Positions 1-6,852 of a stretch of 11,987 bases of DNA are shown in pieces; position 1 is the stretch's first letter, and the number at the start of each line of letters is the position of its first letter. Source of the stretch: an uncultured Microcaldota archaeon (GTDB taxonomy: Archaea; Micrarchaeota; Micrarchaeia; Micrarchaeales; Micrarchaeaceae); assembly GCA_903858385.1 (NCBI GenBank), contig CAIOIN010000047.1, forward strand, positions 1-11,987, read 5' to 3'. The notes below the pieces were generated by a model. That model saw only the letters and a program-made list of their open reading frames with translations. It was not told where the DNA came from and ran no database searches. A program made the position numbers and the translations under genes.

Positions 1-25
1 GATATACGTCGAGTAGAGTGGTTTG

Positions 26-388
26 ATGGCAGGCAGCTATTGCATTATGTGCGGGAAGGAGAAGAAGGGCATAGCCGTGCGGGAGGACAGCGTCCTCGGC
101 GCGCTGAGGTGGTTCAAGAGGAACGTCACTAAGAGCGAGAAGAACTACCGGTTGGTCGTGTGCAAGGAGTGCTTCCTGAAATATCGGAAGGCGCGCGACA
201 GTTATCAGCGGAAGGAGATCATGTACACCATGATAGGCGCGGTATTCACGGCTCTCCTCCTCGCCGTCTCCGACTTCTCGCTGGCGGCTTTCGGAGTCGG
301 CATTGCCATAACTGCCTGCATGTACCTGCTGTCGCAGCTGAGCTACATGCCCAGCGTGCAGATGCCCGAAGTAAAAGGGAGGAAGTAA
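26..388 (+). CDS. Small zinc-ribbon protein with two C-terminal membrane segments, function unknown
   Basis: A 120-residue protein when started at the ATG at 26; a TTG directly before it would add one residue. Two CxxC pairs (C6/C9 and C46/C49) about 37 residues apart look like a four-cysteine zinc-binding knuckle, separated by a basic stretch. The C-terminal half has two hydrophobic helices, about residues 67-82 and 86-104, joined by a short polar turn, then a short basic tail. This suggests a small membrane protein displaying a metal-binding head, probably in the cytoplasm given the reduced cysteines and surrounding Lys/Arg. It is first in a plus-strand run with the genes at 410, 1162 and 1323. 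A frame closing with TAG at 14-16 suggests another gene ended just upstream. I do not recognise the family; the zinc-binding and topology calls are inference from spacing and hydrophobicity. Confidence 0.75.
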   Translation: MAGSYCIMCGKEKKGIAVREDSVLGALRWFKRNVTKSEKNYRLVVCKECFLKYRKARDSYQRKEIMYTMIGAVFTALLLAVSDFSLAAFGVGIAITACMYLLSQLSYMPSVQMPEVKGRK

Positions 389-390
389 TC

Positions 391-400
391 TTTAATATAC
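391..400 (+). promoter_or_regulatory. TATA-like element in the 21-nt gap before the coiled-coil gene
   Basis: TTTAATATAC resembles an archaeal box A. It lies only about 15 nt before the ATG at 410, closer than the roughly 25 nt between box A and a transcription start. It would therefore start RNA inside the gene, unless the true start codon is later. It may be a chance AT-rich gap within an operon. Confidence 0.2.
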
Positions 401-409
401 TTTCATGAG

Positions 410-1159
410 ATGAGTCAAGAGAGTGGTATTCTGCCTGCCGACCAAACGATCGTGGAGCCCAAGACTGACGAGATAGCCATAAAGGGCAGGCTGCTCGGCG
501 ATTTCGCTTCCATGGAAGCAAGGCTGTCTTCGCTTCAGTTGTTCATATCAAAAACTACGGCCGACAGTCTGACGCTTGCAATGATCGAGAGCAGGGACAT
601 ACAGAAAAGGCCGTTCCTGTTCCTGATAATGACGTTCGAAAAAGAGCGGATAAGCCTCAAGTACACCATCGCTCCTGATTCCAGTCCCAAGATGCGCCGG
701 GTCTTCGTCCTGAAGACGCTGCTGAGCGTGCTCTCGCTCGTAACCGACCTCTACAGCGCCGACAACGCCGAGCTGTTCCAGAATGCAGATTCCGCGATAG
801 ATGACCTGCTCAATTCGATGACCCAGAGCTACAGCACGCTGTTCAACAATTACGATTCGCTGTTCAACGAGTACCGCGAGCTGAAGAGATTGAACCTGGA
901 GCTTACATCCTCGAACAAGAACCTGTCGGTGCAGGCCACGCAGATCAGCGAAGAGAACGCGAAACTGAAGGAGAGGTTGGGCGGCCTGGAATCCTACTCC
1001 GACGAGTCGCTGATGGTGATGGTGCAGGAATGGCTGGAATCGCACGACAGCACAATAGACGTGAACGAGTTCGGCAGCACCTACAAGATAATACCGCCGA
1101 GGGTGGAGCAGATACTTAACAAGATGGTCTCTCTGGGCTATATAGAGCTGAAGGGTTGA
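410..1159 (+). CDS. Coiled-coil protein with C-terminal winged-helix-like domain
   Basis: A 249-residue protein with no recognised family. Residues about 20-115 form a mixed alpha/beta domain; the segment 52-88 alternates hydrophobic residues as in paired beta strands. Residues about 125-193 are strongly helical with heptad-like spacing and many Glu, Lys, Asn and Leu, and should form a coiled coil. Residues about 197-249 look like a winged helix: two helices, then a recognition-like helix (PPRVEQILNKMVSLGY) and a short terminal strand. There is no signal peptide or membrane segment, so it is probably cytoplasmic. It starts 21 nt after the zinc-ribbon gene and ends 2 nt before the small basic gene, so co-transcription is likely. 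A dimeric DNA- or partner-binding role linked to the membrane proteins beside it is a guess from architecture. No catalytic motif is visible. Confidence 0.85.
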   Translation: MSQESGILPADQTIVEPKTDEIAIKGRLLGDFASMEARLSSLQLFISKTTADSLTLAMIESRDIQKRPFLFLIMTFEKERISLKYTIAPDSSPKMRRVFVLKTLLSVLSLVTDLYSADNAELFQNADSAIDDLLNSMTQSYSTLFNNYDSLFNEYRELKRLNLELTSSNKNLSVQATQISEENAKLKERLGGLESYSDESLMVMVQEWLESHDSTIDVNEFGSTYKIIPPRVEQILNKMVSLGYIELKG

Positions 1160-1161
1160 GC

Positions 1162-1323
1162 ATGAAATACTCCGCGCGCATAACCAAGAGAGTCAGGGAC
1201 GTGCACGTGTACGCCATACTAAAGAGGGTGGGCGCGAACGATAACGCGCTGACCAAGATGTTCACCAAGATATTCAACCCGAAGGGCGGCAAGGGCGCGA
1301 ACGCAGCCGAGAAGTTGAGCTGA
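1162..1323 (+). CDS. 53-residue basic protein, function unknown
   Basis: This short gene fills the gap between its neighbours exactly. Its ATG comes 2 nt after the TGA of the coiled-coil gene. Its own TGA at 1321-1323 shares its last base with the ATG of the surface-protein gene (TGATG), an arrangement typical of translational coupling. The product begins MKYSARITKRVRDVHVY and ends with a Gly/Lys/Ala-rich tail, FNPKGGKGANAAEKLS. It is rich in Lys and Arg, has no cysteine, no long hydrophobic stretch and no known motif. An amphipathic helix around residues 8-38 is likely. It could be an adaptor binding the cytoplasmic side of the membrane protein, or a nucleic-acid binder. Support comes from position and codon use that matches its neighbours, not from homology. 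Confidence 0.65.
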   Translation: MKYSARITKRVRDVHVYAILKRVGANDNALTKMFTKIFNPKGGKGANAAEKLS

Positions 1324-3722
1324 TGGCCGGCGTTTCAACAAAAAGCAAGGGCAACAGCGCCAGGAAAGCCGTTGCAATCCTCGTCATCGTCCTGGCAGTG
1401 TGCCTCGGCTCATTTGCGCTGTACCTCAACTACACGCTGAACGCCGCAACCAAGACGGTAAACTCCGCCAATTACATAGCCTATAACCCCGGGAATCCCA
1501 GTGTCAATGCCACGCTGATCCTGCAGAAGCTGCTGATCTACGGCAATGGCACCAGCCTGATTCCCTACTCCCTGTTCTCCTATTCTGCGCGCAACGCATC
1601 GTCCGTGGCCGTGAACGTCACGGTCTTCAAGTCAAAGCCTCCGAGCGGCGTGTTCGTGCTGAACACCAGCGAGGAATGCTTCAACTGCGGCTCGACTGAC
1701 TTGATAATCGGTTCGCTGACCAACAACTTGATGCGCTACGGTGTCATAAAAAACCAGAGCGGGCTATCGATCGCGCAGCTATCGTCTGTACCAGCCCTGC
1801 CCAACGATTCCATAGTCGTGATACTCAGCGGCCTGCTTCCATCCGAGCTGCTGACTCCTGGCGTCAGGAACCTGACTCCAATGCAGATAATGATGAACAA
1901 GGGCATAAGCGTAATCTACGTGGGCCAAGATTTCTCGCATGAGCTCCTTCCTGGATCAATCGTCATACCAACTCCAAGCTCCGCCCTTCCAAGATTCATG
2001 CAGACCTCCGGGAGCACAGCCAACTCGACGAAAGGTTTCTTCTTCAACAAAAGCACCTTCTCTTTCGTCACCGGCAGCAGCATGGGTGCAATAACCTACA
2101 CACAGGCGCTGAACGGCTCAATCATCGCCTTCTCTAATATACCCGGCGCATGGCCGTCCTACGCCGATGTCGGCACGGACATAGCCAGTGCCATACACCA
2201 GCTCTTCTGGCTGCCCAGATATTCGACCGGCTACGCGACCACGACTACGGCAAGCCTGCAGAACACGAGCGACCGCATAGGCGTGATCCGGTCCGCCACT
2301 AACATTCCGAATGAGACTGCCCTGTACCAGACCGTCCTAAGAATGAACGCCGGCTACGCCAGGGCAGTGATATCCGCAAGCTCAGCGTACAATTCGAATG
2401 TGGCATACCAATACCTTTACTTCAGTCCGCATCTGTCGCTCAACGGCACCATATCCATCGCGCCGTCAATAGTGACGAACCAGCAGGTACCTGTCGTCAT
2501 GACCCTATTCACCCATTCCACAACTCCGTTGCAGATCCAGCCCCACCTCAGCGCGTACACCATGGCCATGGACAATGTCACGACCATACCCCTGCCGTTC
2601 TTTACCGCGAGCAACAACTTCACATTCGTCAAATACCTAAGCTTCTACCTCGCTCCAGGCAACTACATACTGGAACTCGACAGCTTCACGAATTTGCAAT
2701 ACGCTGCCACCTACCTTCACGTGCTCCCGATAAACATCAATTTGGTGAGCTCCAATTTCACCAGTGGTATCTTCACCTTCTCGGTAACGTCTGCGGGGCA
2801 GAGATTGTCGGGCATAAGCTACAACATAACCCTCAACAAGCTCTATGAGCGCTCTGGCATCCTGAGAAACGGCACGCTGACCTACGCCCTGCCAACCGGC
2901 ACCCCGGTGATATACGGCGACCTCAACTTCTCGATAGACATGCTATCGCAAAGATTCAGCACCGAAGCCAGCAATGCACCCAACGTCATCACGGTGAACA
3001 AACAGTACGTGGAGCTGGTCATAGTGTCCATAGTCGTCATACTGATGGTGGTGCTTGTGCGTGCGCCGAACAGGGACGAGTTCTACATAGATGTGCCTTC
3101 GCTCCCGGAGCAAAAGAAAATCGATATAAAACTAAAAGAAAAGGAAGTGCTGTTGGCGTTCGACCGGCTGAACATGCACTATCATTGGAAGTACATGCCG
3201 CTATCAAGCGCGGAGCTCAAGATAGCCATATCCGGCAACATAAGGTACAACAACATGCCGGTCAACCTGACTTACAACAACGTAGAGTCCCTGATAAACC
3301 AGTTGGTTGTCAGAGGCAGCCTGACCGGAGCAGACGACCTCTACGCGCCGAAGGCATGGCTGGAGCAGAGCGGCCACGACATAGAGTACCTCGTCACCTT
3401 CAAGAAACTCAGGCTCTACCTGGTCACGCACGCATACCTGTTCACCGACATGGACACGAGCAGCGTAGCGGACATAGTCGCAACACTGCACAACGAGCGG
3501 AGATACATAATCATACACTCGAAGCAGATGAAGTTCGGCAACATACCCATCTATTCCGGCAGCAAGACGTGCATAGCGTTCATGAATTCCGAAAAGCTCG
3601 AAGAGTTCAAGAGCAAGTTGTACAAATCCATGACGCAGGAATCGGAGATGCTCAAGGTGTACCTATCCTCTGGCATCATCAACCTCATGGACGCGGACAA
3701 TCCTTCAGAATCGATGGACTAA
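1323..3722 (+). CDS. Bitopic, heavily sequon-bearing surface protein with a cytoplasmic C-terminal domain
   Basis: A 799-residue protein. A basic N-terminus leads into a membrane helix (about residues 16-36), then a large extracytoplasmic region (about 40-560), a second helix (about 563-579, followed by Arg) and a charged cytoplasmic region (about 581-799). The ectodomain holds 20 N-x-S/T sequons, so it is probably N-glycosylated at the cell surface. One CxxC pair (C119/C122) could form a disulfide. Residues about 110-300 alternate hydrophobic strands and helices (DSIVVILSG, GISVIYVGQD), vaguely like Rossmann or class I glutamine-amidotransferase-like folds in other membrane proteins; no catalytic residues can be assigned. 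Residues about 380-560 look like beta-rich, Ig-like modules. The cytoplasmic part is alpha/beta with no recognised motif. It is last in a plus-strand run, and its TAA overlaps the Top6B stop by 4 nt. A receptor or surface-assembly role is inference. Confidence 0.9.
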   Translation: MAGVSTKSKGNSARKAVAILVIVLAVCLGSFALYLNYTLNAATKTVNSANYIAYNPGNPSVNATLILQKLLIYGNGTSLIPYSLFSYSARNASSVAVNVTVFKSKPPSGVFVLNTSEECFNCGSTDLIIGSLTNNLMRYGVIKNQSGLSIAQLSSVPALPNDSIVVILSGLLPSELLTPGVRNLTPMQIMMNKGISVIYVGQDFSHELLPGSIVIPTPSSALPRFMQTSGSTANSTKGFFFNKSTFSFVTGSSMGAITYTQALNGSIIAFSNIPGAWPSYADVGTDIASAIHQLFWLPRYSTGYATTTTASLQNTSDRIGVIRSATNIPNETALYQTVLRMNAGYARAVISASSAYNSNVAYQYLYFSPHLSLNGTISIAPSIVTNQQVPVVMTLFTHSTTPLQIQPHLSAYTMAMDNVTTIPLPFFTASNNFTFVKYLSFYLAPGNYILELDSFTNLQYAATYLHVLPININLVSSNFTSGIFTFSVTSAGQRLSGISYNITLNKLYERSGILRNGTLTYALPTGTPVIYGDLNFSIDMLSQRFSTEASNAPNVITVNKQYVELVIVSIVVILMVVLVRAPNRDEFYIDVPSLPEQKKIDIKLKEKEVLLAFDRLNMHYHWKYMPLSSAELKIAISGNIRYNNMPVNLTYNNVESLINQLVVRGSLTGADDLYAPKAWLEQSGHDIEYLVTFKKLRLYLVTHAYLFTDMDTSSVADIVATLHNERRYIIIHSKQMKFGNIPIYSGSKTCIAFMNSEKLEEFKSKLYKSMTQESEMLKVYLSSGIINLMDADNPSESMD

Positions 3723-5374
3723 TCATCTTCTTCGGAGCCGTCTTCCAGTGACCTTTGCTTCTTCTCATCGGCTTCCTTGCCGACCTTTCCTTCATCTGAA
3801 GCGGCATCATCTTCATCTGCGCCAGTCGCCTTGGGGTAATGCTTTGCCACCAGTTTCTCGATGTCCCTCTCGACGTTCTTCTGGTCGGCGCCGGTTATGT
3901 TGCTCAGGTCCTTCGCGAGCTGCTTCGTGTACCTCATTATCATCTTGTACCTGCTCGTCTCTCCTGCTATCTTCTGCTTTCCGCTGACGTAATGCTGGAC
4001 GCCCCTTGCCGCGTCCATCACCGCGAGCTTTATCTCGTCGATTATCTCATCTTCTTGCGCTATCGCCTCCTTGCCTACGCCCGAATAGGGTATGTAAACA
4101 GAAGATACGTTCACGAAGACGCTCACGGGCTGGTTCTCGATGTCGATGTTGTACCTCTTCCAGTCCACGCCCCTGGTCGCCGCGGTTATCGCGCAACTAG
4201 AGTTGTCGAACAGCAACGGTACCCTGTTCGCGAAGCGGAGTATGTTGCCTTCATAACCCTTATCGGTCTTCCTGCCTGCCGATCCTCCGAACGCTACCGC
4301 AGCTTCGACTATAAAAGGTATGCCGCCACGGAAGACCTTCGGCTTCCTCTCGACGACATGCATGAACTCGGGATCGAGTATGTTCTTCAGCGCTATCCTT
4401 ATCTGCTCGCTGCCTATCGCCTTTATCTGCGTGGCATCGGGAGCAATCCATTTCACGGCCTTTATCGCTTTTATGAGTTCCTCGGCCTCCGGCCACGTCA
4501 AAGCCCTCGGGTCCTTGTCGAAATCGACACCCTTTGCAATCTCCCTGAGCTCGTTGACCTTGTTCGATGTCACTCTCGCGAACGCATCCACGAGGAATGA
4601 GGAGAGCTTCCTGCTATCGCTGGCCTTGGCGAAATCGAGAAGGTCATTGACGAAAATCCCCAATGGGTGCGGCTTCACCGGCTCTGGCCGCTCTGGCTGT
4701 TTCTCTATCGCGCGCTCGAAGACGTACTCCTTGCCTTCCGGGTCAATGAACTTTATGCGCGCATGCGGATTCGACAGCACAGTCCTCCTCAAGTACTCAT
4801 ATATGCCGTGCTCTCCGTTCTCGTACTTGACGTCGGCGAACTCGCCCTCGACGCGTAGGCCCTTGAAATCCTCGCTGATCTCTACCATGTTCGTGATTAT
4901 CGGCTTGTTGTGCACTGTGTCCACGGCTATGTTGCAGGAATACCCCTTGCCCGCGCCCGTCGACGATTTCGCGAATATGGGCTTGCCCGTGGTTATCTGG
5001 GCGAAGAGCGTGCACCCCGCGGCCCCTATGCCCTGCTGGCCCCGCTGCTGCATGTACCTGTGAAACTTCGTGCCGGCGAGCATCGTGGCAAGAGCCCTGC
5101 CTATGTGGTTCTTCGGTATGCCCGGGCCGTTGTCGTACTCGACCACCTTGTATTTTTCCTCTCCGACATTTGTGACTATCACGCCTATGTCCGGAAGTAT
5201 GCCTGCCTCTTCAGAGGCGTCTAGGCTGTTGGTCACATACTCGTGGACGACGGTCACGAGCGACCTGACCTTCCCGGAATAGCCGAGCATCTGCCTGTTC
5301 TTCTTGAAGAATTCGGCTATCGAATGCTCTTTGAACTCCTTGAATATCTCGTCAGCGTTTTTTGTTTCCGCCAT
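3719..5374 (-). CDS. top6B: DNA topoisomerase VI subunit B (GHKL ATPase subunit)
   Basis: Topoisomerase VI is the archaeal type IIB enzyme (A2B2) that relaxes and decatenates DNA by ATP-driven double-strand passage. The B subunit binds ATP and forms the gate. All expected parts are present in 551 residues. GHKL fold: N-box with E45 and N49 (HEYVTNSLDA), G1 box DNGPGI at 81-86, and G2 box GQQGIGAAG at 112-120. An H2TH region covers about 235-335. The transducer domain covers about 337-470, with the WKRY motif at 405-408 and the probable ATP-sensing switch lysine K435 in SGVGKEAIA. A helical stalk follows, then an acidic tail rich in Glu and Asp from about 519. The ATG shares one base with the TGA of the KH gene. 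The catalytic Top6A gene, which follows top6B in many archaea, is not here; the gene converges instead on the surface-protein gene. Confidence 0.97.
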   Translation of the reverse strand: MAETKNADEIFKEFKEHSIAEFFKKNRQMLGYSGKVRSLVTVVHEYVTNSLDASEEAGILPDIGVIVTNVGEEKYKVVEYDNGPGIPKNHIGRALATMLAGTKFHRYMQQRGQQGIGAAGCTLFAQITTGKPIFAKSSTGAGKGYSCNIAVDTVHNKPIITNMVEISEDFKGLRVEGEFADVKYENGEHGIYEYLRRTVLSNPHARIKFIDPEGKEYVFERAIEKQPERPEPVKPHPLGIFVNDLLDFAKASDSRKLSSFLVDAFARVTSNKVNELREIAKGVDFDKDPRALTWPEAEELIKAIKAVKWIAPDATQIKAIGSEQIRIALKNILDPEFMHVVERKPKVFRGGIPFIVEAAVAFGGSAGRKTDKGYEGNILRFANRVPLLFDNSSCAITAATRGVDWKRYNIDIENQPVSVFVNVSSVYIPYSGVGKEAIAQEDEIIDEIKLAVMDAARGVQHYVSGKQKIAGETSRYKMIMRYTKQLAKDLSNITGADQKNVERDIEKLVAKHYPKATGADEDDAASDEGKVGKEADEKKQRSLEDGSEEDD

Positions 5375-5904
5375 CAGATCGCCCTGAATGCCGCTGCTCT
5401 TGCCTCTTCCTTGTTCTTCCTGTGCGCGGTCTCCATCCTCAAGTATGCAATCCTGTGGGTGCCTCCCTCTATCAGCGTGTTGACCGCGGTCTGGGCCTCG
5501 TTTATGGCCGAGGTCGTGCCTATGAAGCTTATCGATTCACCGTAAATGCTCAGCTTGGCCTGGCTCACGCCCTCGATGTACTTCTTGGTCTTGCCGCCTA
5601 TGCCTATTATCCTTGCCTTGATCTGCTGTATGCGCTTGTCGCTGCCGAAGGCCTGTCCAAGATCTATCGTCGCGAAGTAATAGTCGTCGCTCATCAGGCT
5701 GCATGCCGCGTCTATGTCGAAGCCCCTCCCGAAGGCGGTTATCACGTTCTTGGCGGAGAACTCGTTGAAGGCGTCGCCGCTTATCTCTATCGTGTCGTCG
5801 ACTATCTTCATTTTGCACTTGCATTGCTTCTCGATGCGCTCCGCTATCGCCTTGTCCTTCCTTATGCGATCGACTCTTTCCTTGGGTATGTAAATAGACT
5901 GCAT
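5374..5904 (-). CDS. Two-KH-domain RNA-binding protein, archaeal Dim2/Pno1 type
   Basis: A 176-residue protein with the layout of archaeal Dim2 (Pno1/KRR1 relatives), which binds the 3' end of 16S rRNA during small-subunit maturation. The first, divergent KH-like domain covers about residues 1-65 and ends with the family signature ITAFGRGFD at 55-63. The second KH domain covers about 88-160 and has an intact GxxG loop in RIIGIGGKTKKYIE (98-111), followed by strands SIYGESISFIG typical of this family. The tail is helical and basic. The start ATG is preceded at suitable spacing by GGCGAT, a plausible weak Shine-Dalgarno. Its TGA overlaps the Top6B ATG by one base, so the two are probably translated in a coupled way. 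In many Euryarchaeota this KH gene sits between a RIO1 kinase/eIF1A pair and the topoisomerase VI genes; only the KH-Top6B part of that order is kept here. Confidence 0.92.
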   Translation of the reverse strand: MQSIYIPKERVDRIRKDKAIAERIEKQCKCKMKIVDDTIEISGDAFNEFSAKNVITAFGRGFDIDAACSLMSDDYYFATIDLGQAFGSDKRIQQIKARIIGIGGKTKKYIEGVSQAKLSIYGESISFIGTTSAINEAQTAVNTLIEGGTHRIAYLRMETAHRKNKEEARAAAFRAI

Positions 5905-5980
5905 GAAACAATCGCCATTTGCCTATCCGTGCGCCGTCAAAATCCGCGCAATCCGAAGACGCGGCGTGGCAGCACAGAGC

Positions 5981-6004
5981 GTATAAATATTGAAGTATAA
6001 ATAT
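5981..6004. promoter_or_regulatory. Tandem TATA elements, exact 10-bp repeat GTATAAATAT
   Basis: GTATAAATAT occurs at 5981-5990 and again, identically, at 5995-6004, a 14-nt period. Read on the minus strand (ATATTTATAC) either copy could serve the KH-Top6B operon, giving a leader of roughly 50-65 nt. Read on the plus strand they would start RNA at about 6010-6025, just before the inverted-repeat cluster. TATA orientation normally depends on the flanking BRE, which is not clear enough here to decide. Confidence 0.55.
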
Positions 6005-6018
6005 CTATGGTCGTATCC

Positions 6019-6146
6019 GGGGCAATGCAAACACTGCGGAATGCCCTTCCCGCAACGGAAATCAACCTTTTGCACTCGATATCGGTGCATAGAACAGCCC
6101 TGAAAAAGCGGAGTTCCGCTATTCCGTGCGGATTTCCTCAATCCGC
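6019..6146. other. Cluster of inverted repeats, possible structured RNA
   Basis: Four pairings lie within about 130 nt. GGGCA (about 6020-6024) pairs with TGCCC (about 6042-6046). TGCAC (6071-6075) pairs with GTGCA (6085-6089) around the palindrome CGATATCG. AGCGGA (6107-6112) pairs with TCCGCT (6115-6120). GCGGAT (6128-6133) pairs with ATCCGC (6141-6146). No open frame explains them and no tRNA, C/D-box or H/ACA signature is evident. Such a density suggests a folded transcript from the TATA pair just upstream, or regulator-binding sites. The pairings are read directly; the RNA is inference. Confidence 0.35.
6102..6120 (-). terminator. Minus-strand hairpin followed by a short T tract
   Basis: On the minus strand the perfect repeat AGCGGA-AC-TCCGCT is followed directly by TTTT, resembling a short intrinsic terminator. 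The two-base spacer means one base pair must open to form a loop. No minus-strand gene ends here, so it would matter only for antisense or small-RNA transcription. Confidence 0.2.
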
Positions 6147-6150
6147 GAAG

Positions 6151-6160
6151 CTTTAAATAC
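6151..6160 (+). promoter_or_regulatory. Probable TATA box of the regulator gene at 6235
   Basis: CTTTAAATAC is a good archaeal box A. Transcription would begin about 25 nt downstream, near 6180-6186, giving a leader of about 50 nt that contains the mini-ORF at 6193 and repeated CGTGATT elements (6181-6187 and 6214-6220). The second GTGAT could act as a weak Shine-Dalgarno. Confidence 0.55.
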
Positions 6161-6192
6161 TTATTCATTCACAATAGAAGCGTGATTCATTC

Positions 6193-6222
6193 ATGATTCT
6201 TACACAAAAGGGTCGTGATTGA
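6193..6222 (+). CDS. Nine-codon upstream mini-ORF in the regulator leader
   Basis: ATG at 6193 opens MILTQKGRD and stops at TGA 6220-6222. It is in the same frame as the regulator that starts at 6235, and lies roughly 10 nt after the transcription start predicted from the TATA box. It could be a leader peptide controlling the downstream gene, or a chance ATG. Nothing beyond position supports translation. Confidence 0.2.
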   Translation: MILTQKGRD

Positions 6223-6234
6223 ATTGATGGTTAC

Positions 6235-6753
6235 ATGCGAATGAAGAAAGGGGTGGAGAAGGAGCTCCAAAGCATAAAGGAGCAGATCCAGAGCCTTAGC
6301 AACAGCAACTCCAACGTGAAGGAGCTTGTCGTTGAAAAGGCCAAGGTCGAAGAGACCGGGGCCAATCTTCTCGCGCTTGTGAAGTTCGTCATGGACGAGA
6401 ACAAGAAGACCACGCTAGTGCTTAAGGGGATATCGGACAACCTGGCAAGGATAGAGTCAGACCTCAACGCCGACTATGCTGCGGAAGAGAACCCCGTACA
6501 GGAAGCCGTAAGAGAGGTTCCGATATCCGAGCTCGATGCGCGGATAATACAGCACATACAGATAAAGGGCATGTCCTGTGCCGACGACATAAAGCAGCAG
6601 ATGAACTACCGGGGCAGGAATGCTGCATCGGCTAGGCTTAACAGGATGTACAAGCAGGGCCTATTGGAGAGGCACCAGCTCGGTCACAAGGTTTACTACA
6701 AGTATGATGCTGGCAAGGCGGCCAAAACACTAATTGTTTCACCCCCACAGTGA
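6235..6753 (+). CDS. Coiled-coil winged-helix DNA-binding protein, predicted transcription regulator
   Basis: A 172-residue protein. Residues 1-80 are helical and charged with heptad-like spacing, interrupted by a Ser/Asn-rich stretch at 20-27, and suggest a coiled-coil dimerisation part. Residues 81-97 are an acidic linker. Residues about 98-158 form a winged helix: LDARIIQHIQI, then a turn and a recognition-like helix rich in Arg and Asn (YRGRNAASARLNRMYKQG), and a wing ending in HKVYYKYDAG. There is no ligand domain or cysteine cluster. It is probably a cytoplasmic DNA-binding regulator, perhaps acting on its own promoter, which carries short repeats. The frame is closed upstream by the TGA at 6220-6222, so the start is ATG 6235 or ATG 6241. 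It converges on the tandem-Lrp gene. The targets are unknown. Confidence 0.85.
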   Translation: MRMKKGVEKELQSIKEQIQSLSNSNSNVKELVVEKAKVEETGANLLALVKFVMDENKKTTLVLKGISDNLARIESDLNADYAAEENPVQEAVREVPISELDARIIQHIQIKGMSCADDIKQQMNYRGRNAASARLNRMYKQGLLERHQLGHKVYYKYDAGKAAKTLIVSPPQ

Positions 6754-6791
6754 GTTTAGGCGTCTGGGCCTTCGGGCCCAGGCCCTAACTC
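6752..6791 (+). other. Long GC-rich UUCG hairpin starting in the regulator stop codon
   Basis: CTGGGCC (6764-6770) pairs perfectly with GGCCCAG (6775-6781) around a TTCG tetraloop. An outer stem extends it: GAGTTTAGGC (6752-6761) against GCCCTAACTC (6782-6791), with small bulges. No T-rich tract follows on either strand, so it is not a normal archaeal terminator. It may stabilise or process the mRNA 3' end or separate the two convergent genes. Confidence 0.6.
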
Positions 6792-6852
6792 CTAATCTTA
6801 AAGCACGGAACAATTAGCCTGTTGTCAACCACAGCCGCAGCACCCGTACGGA

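Larger units (their letters stand above)
5905..6234. other. 330-nt intergenic region between divergent KH and regulator genes
   Basis: No convincing protein gene on either strand. It holds a tandem TATA pair (5981-6004), a cluster of inverted repeats (about 6019-6146), a plus-strand TATA box (6151-6160), a short direct repeat ATTCATTCA (6163-6171 and 6185-6193) and a nine-codon mini-ORF (6193-6222). It serves at least as the promoter region for both flanking genes and may also encode a small RNA. Confidence 0.7.

Noticed and set aside
4320..5063. Long plus-strand frame of 247 codons opposite Top6B
   Set aside because: Every conserved Top6B motif is read on the minus strand. The plus frame is an antisense shadow with low-complexity composition.
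5923..6168. Minus-strand 81-codon frame with several cysteines in the intergenic region
   Set aside because: It runs through the TATA repeat and the inverted repeats, includes the TATA box at its own 5' end, lacks a ribosome binding site and its composition looks random.
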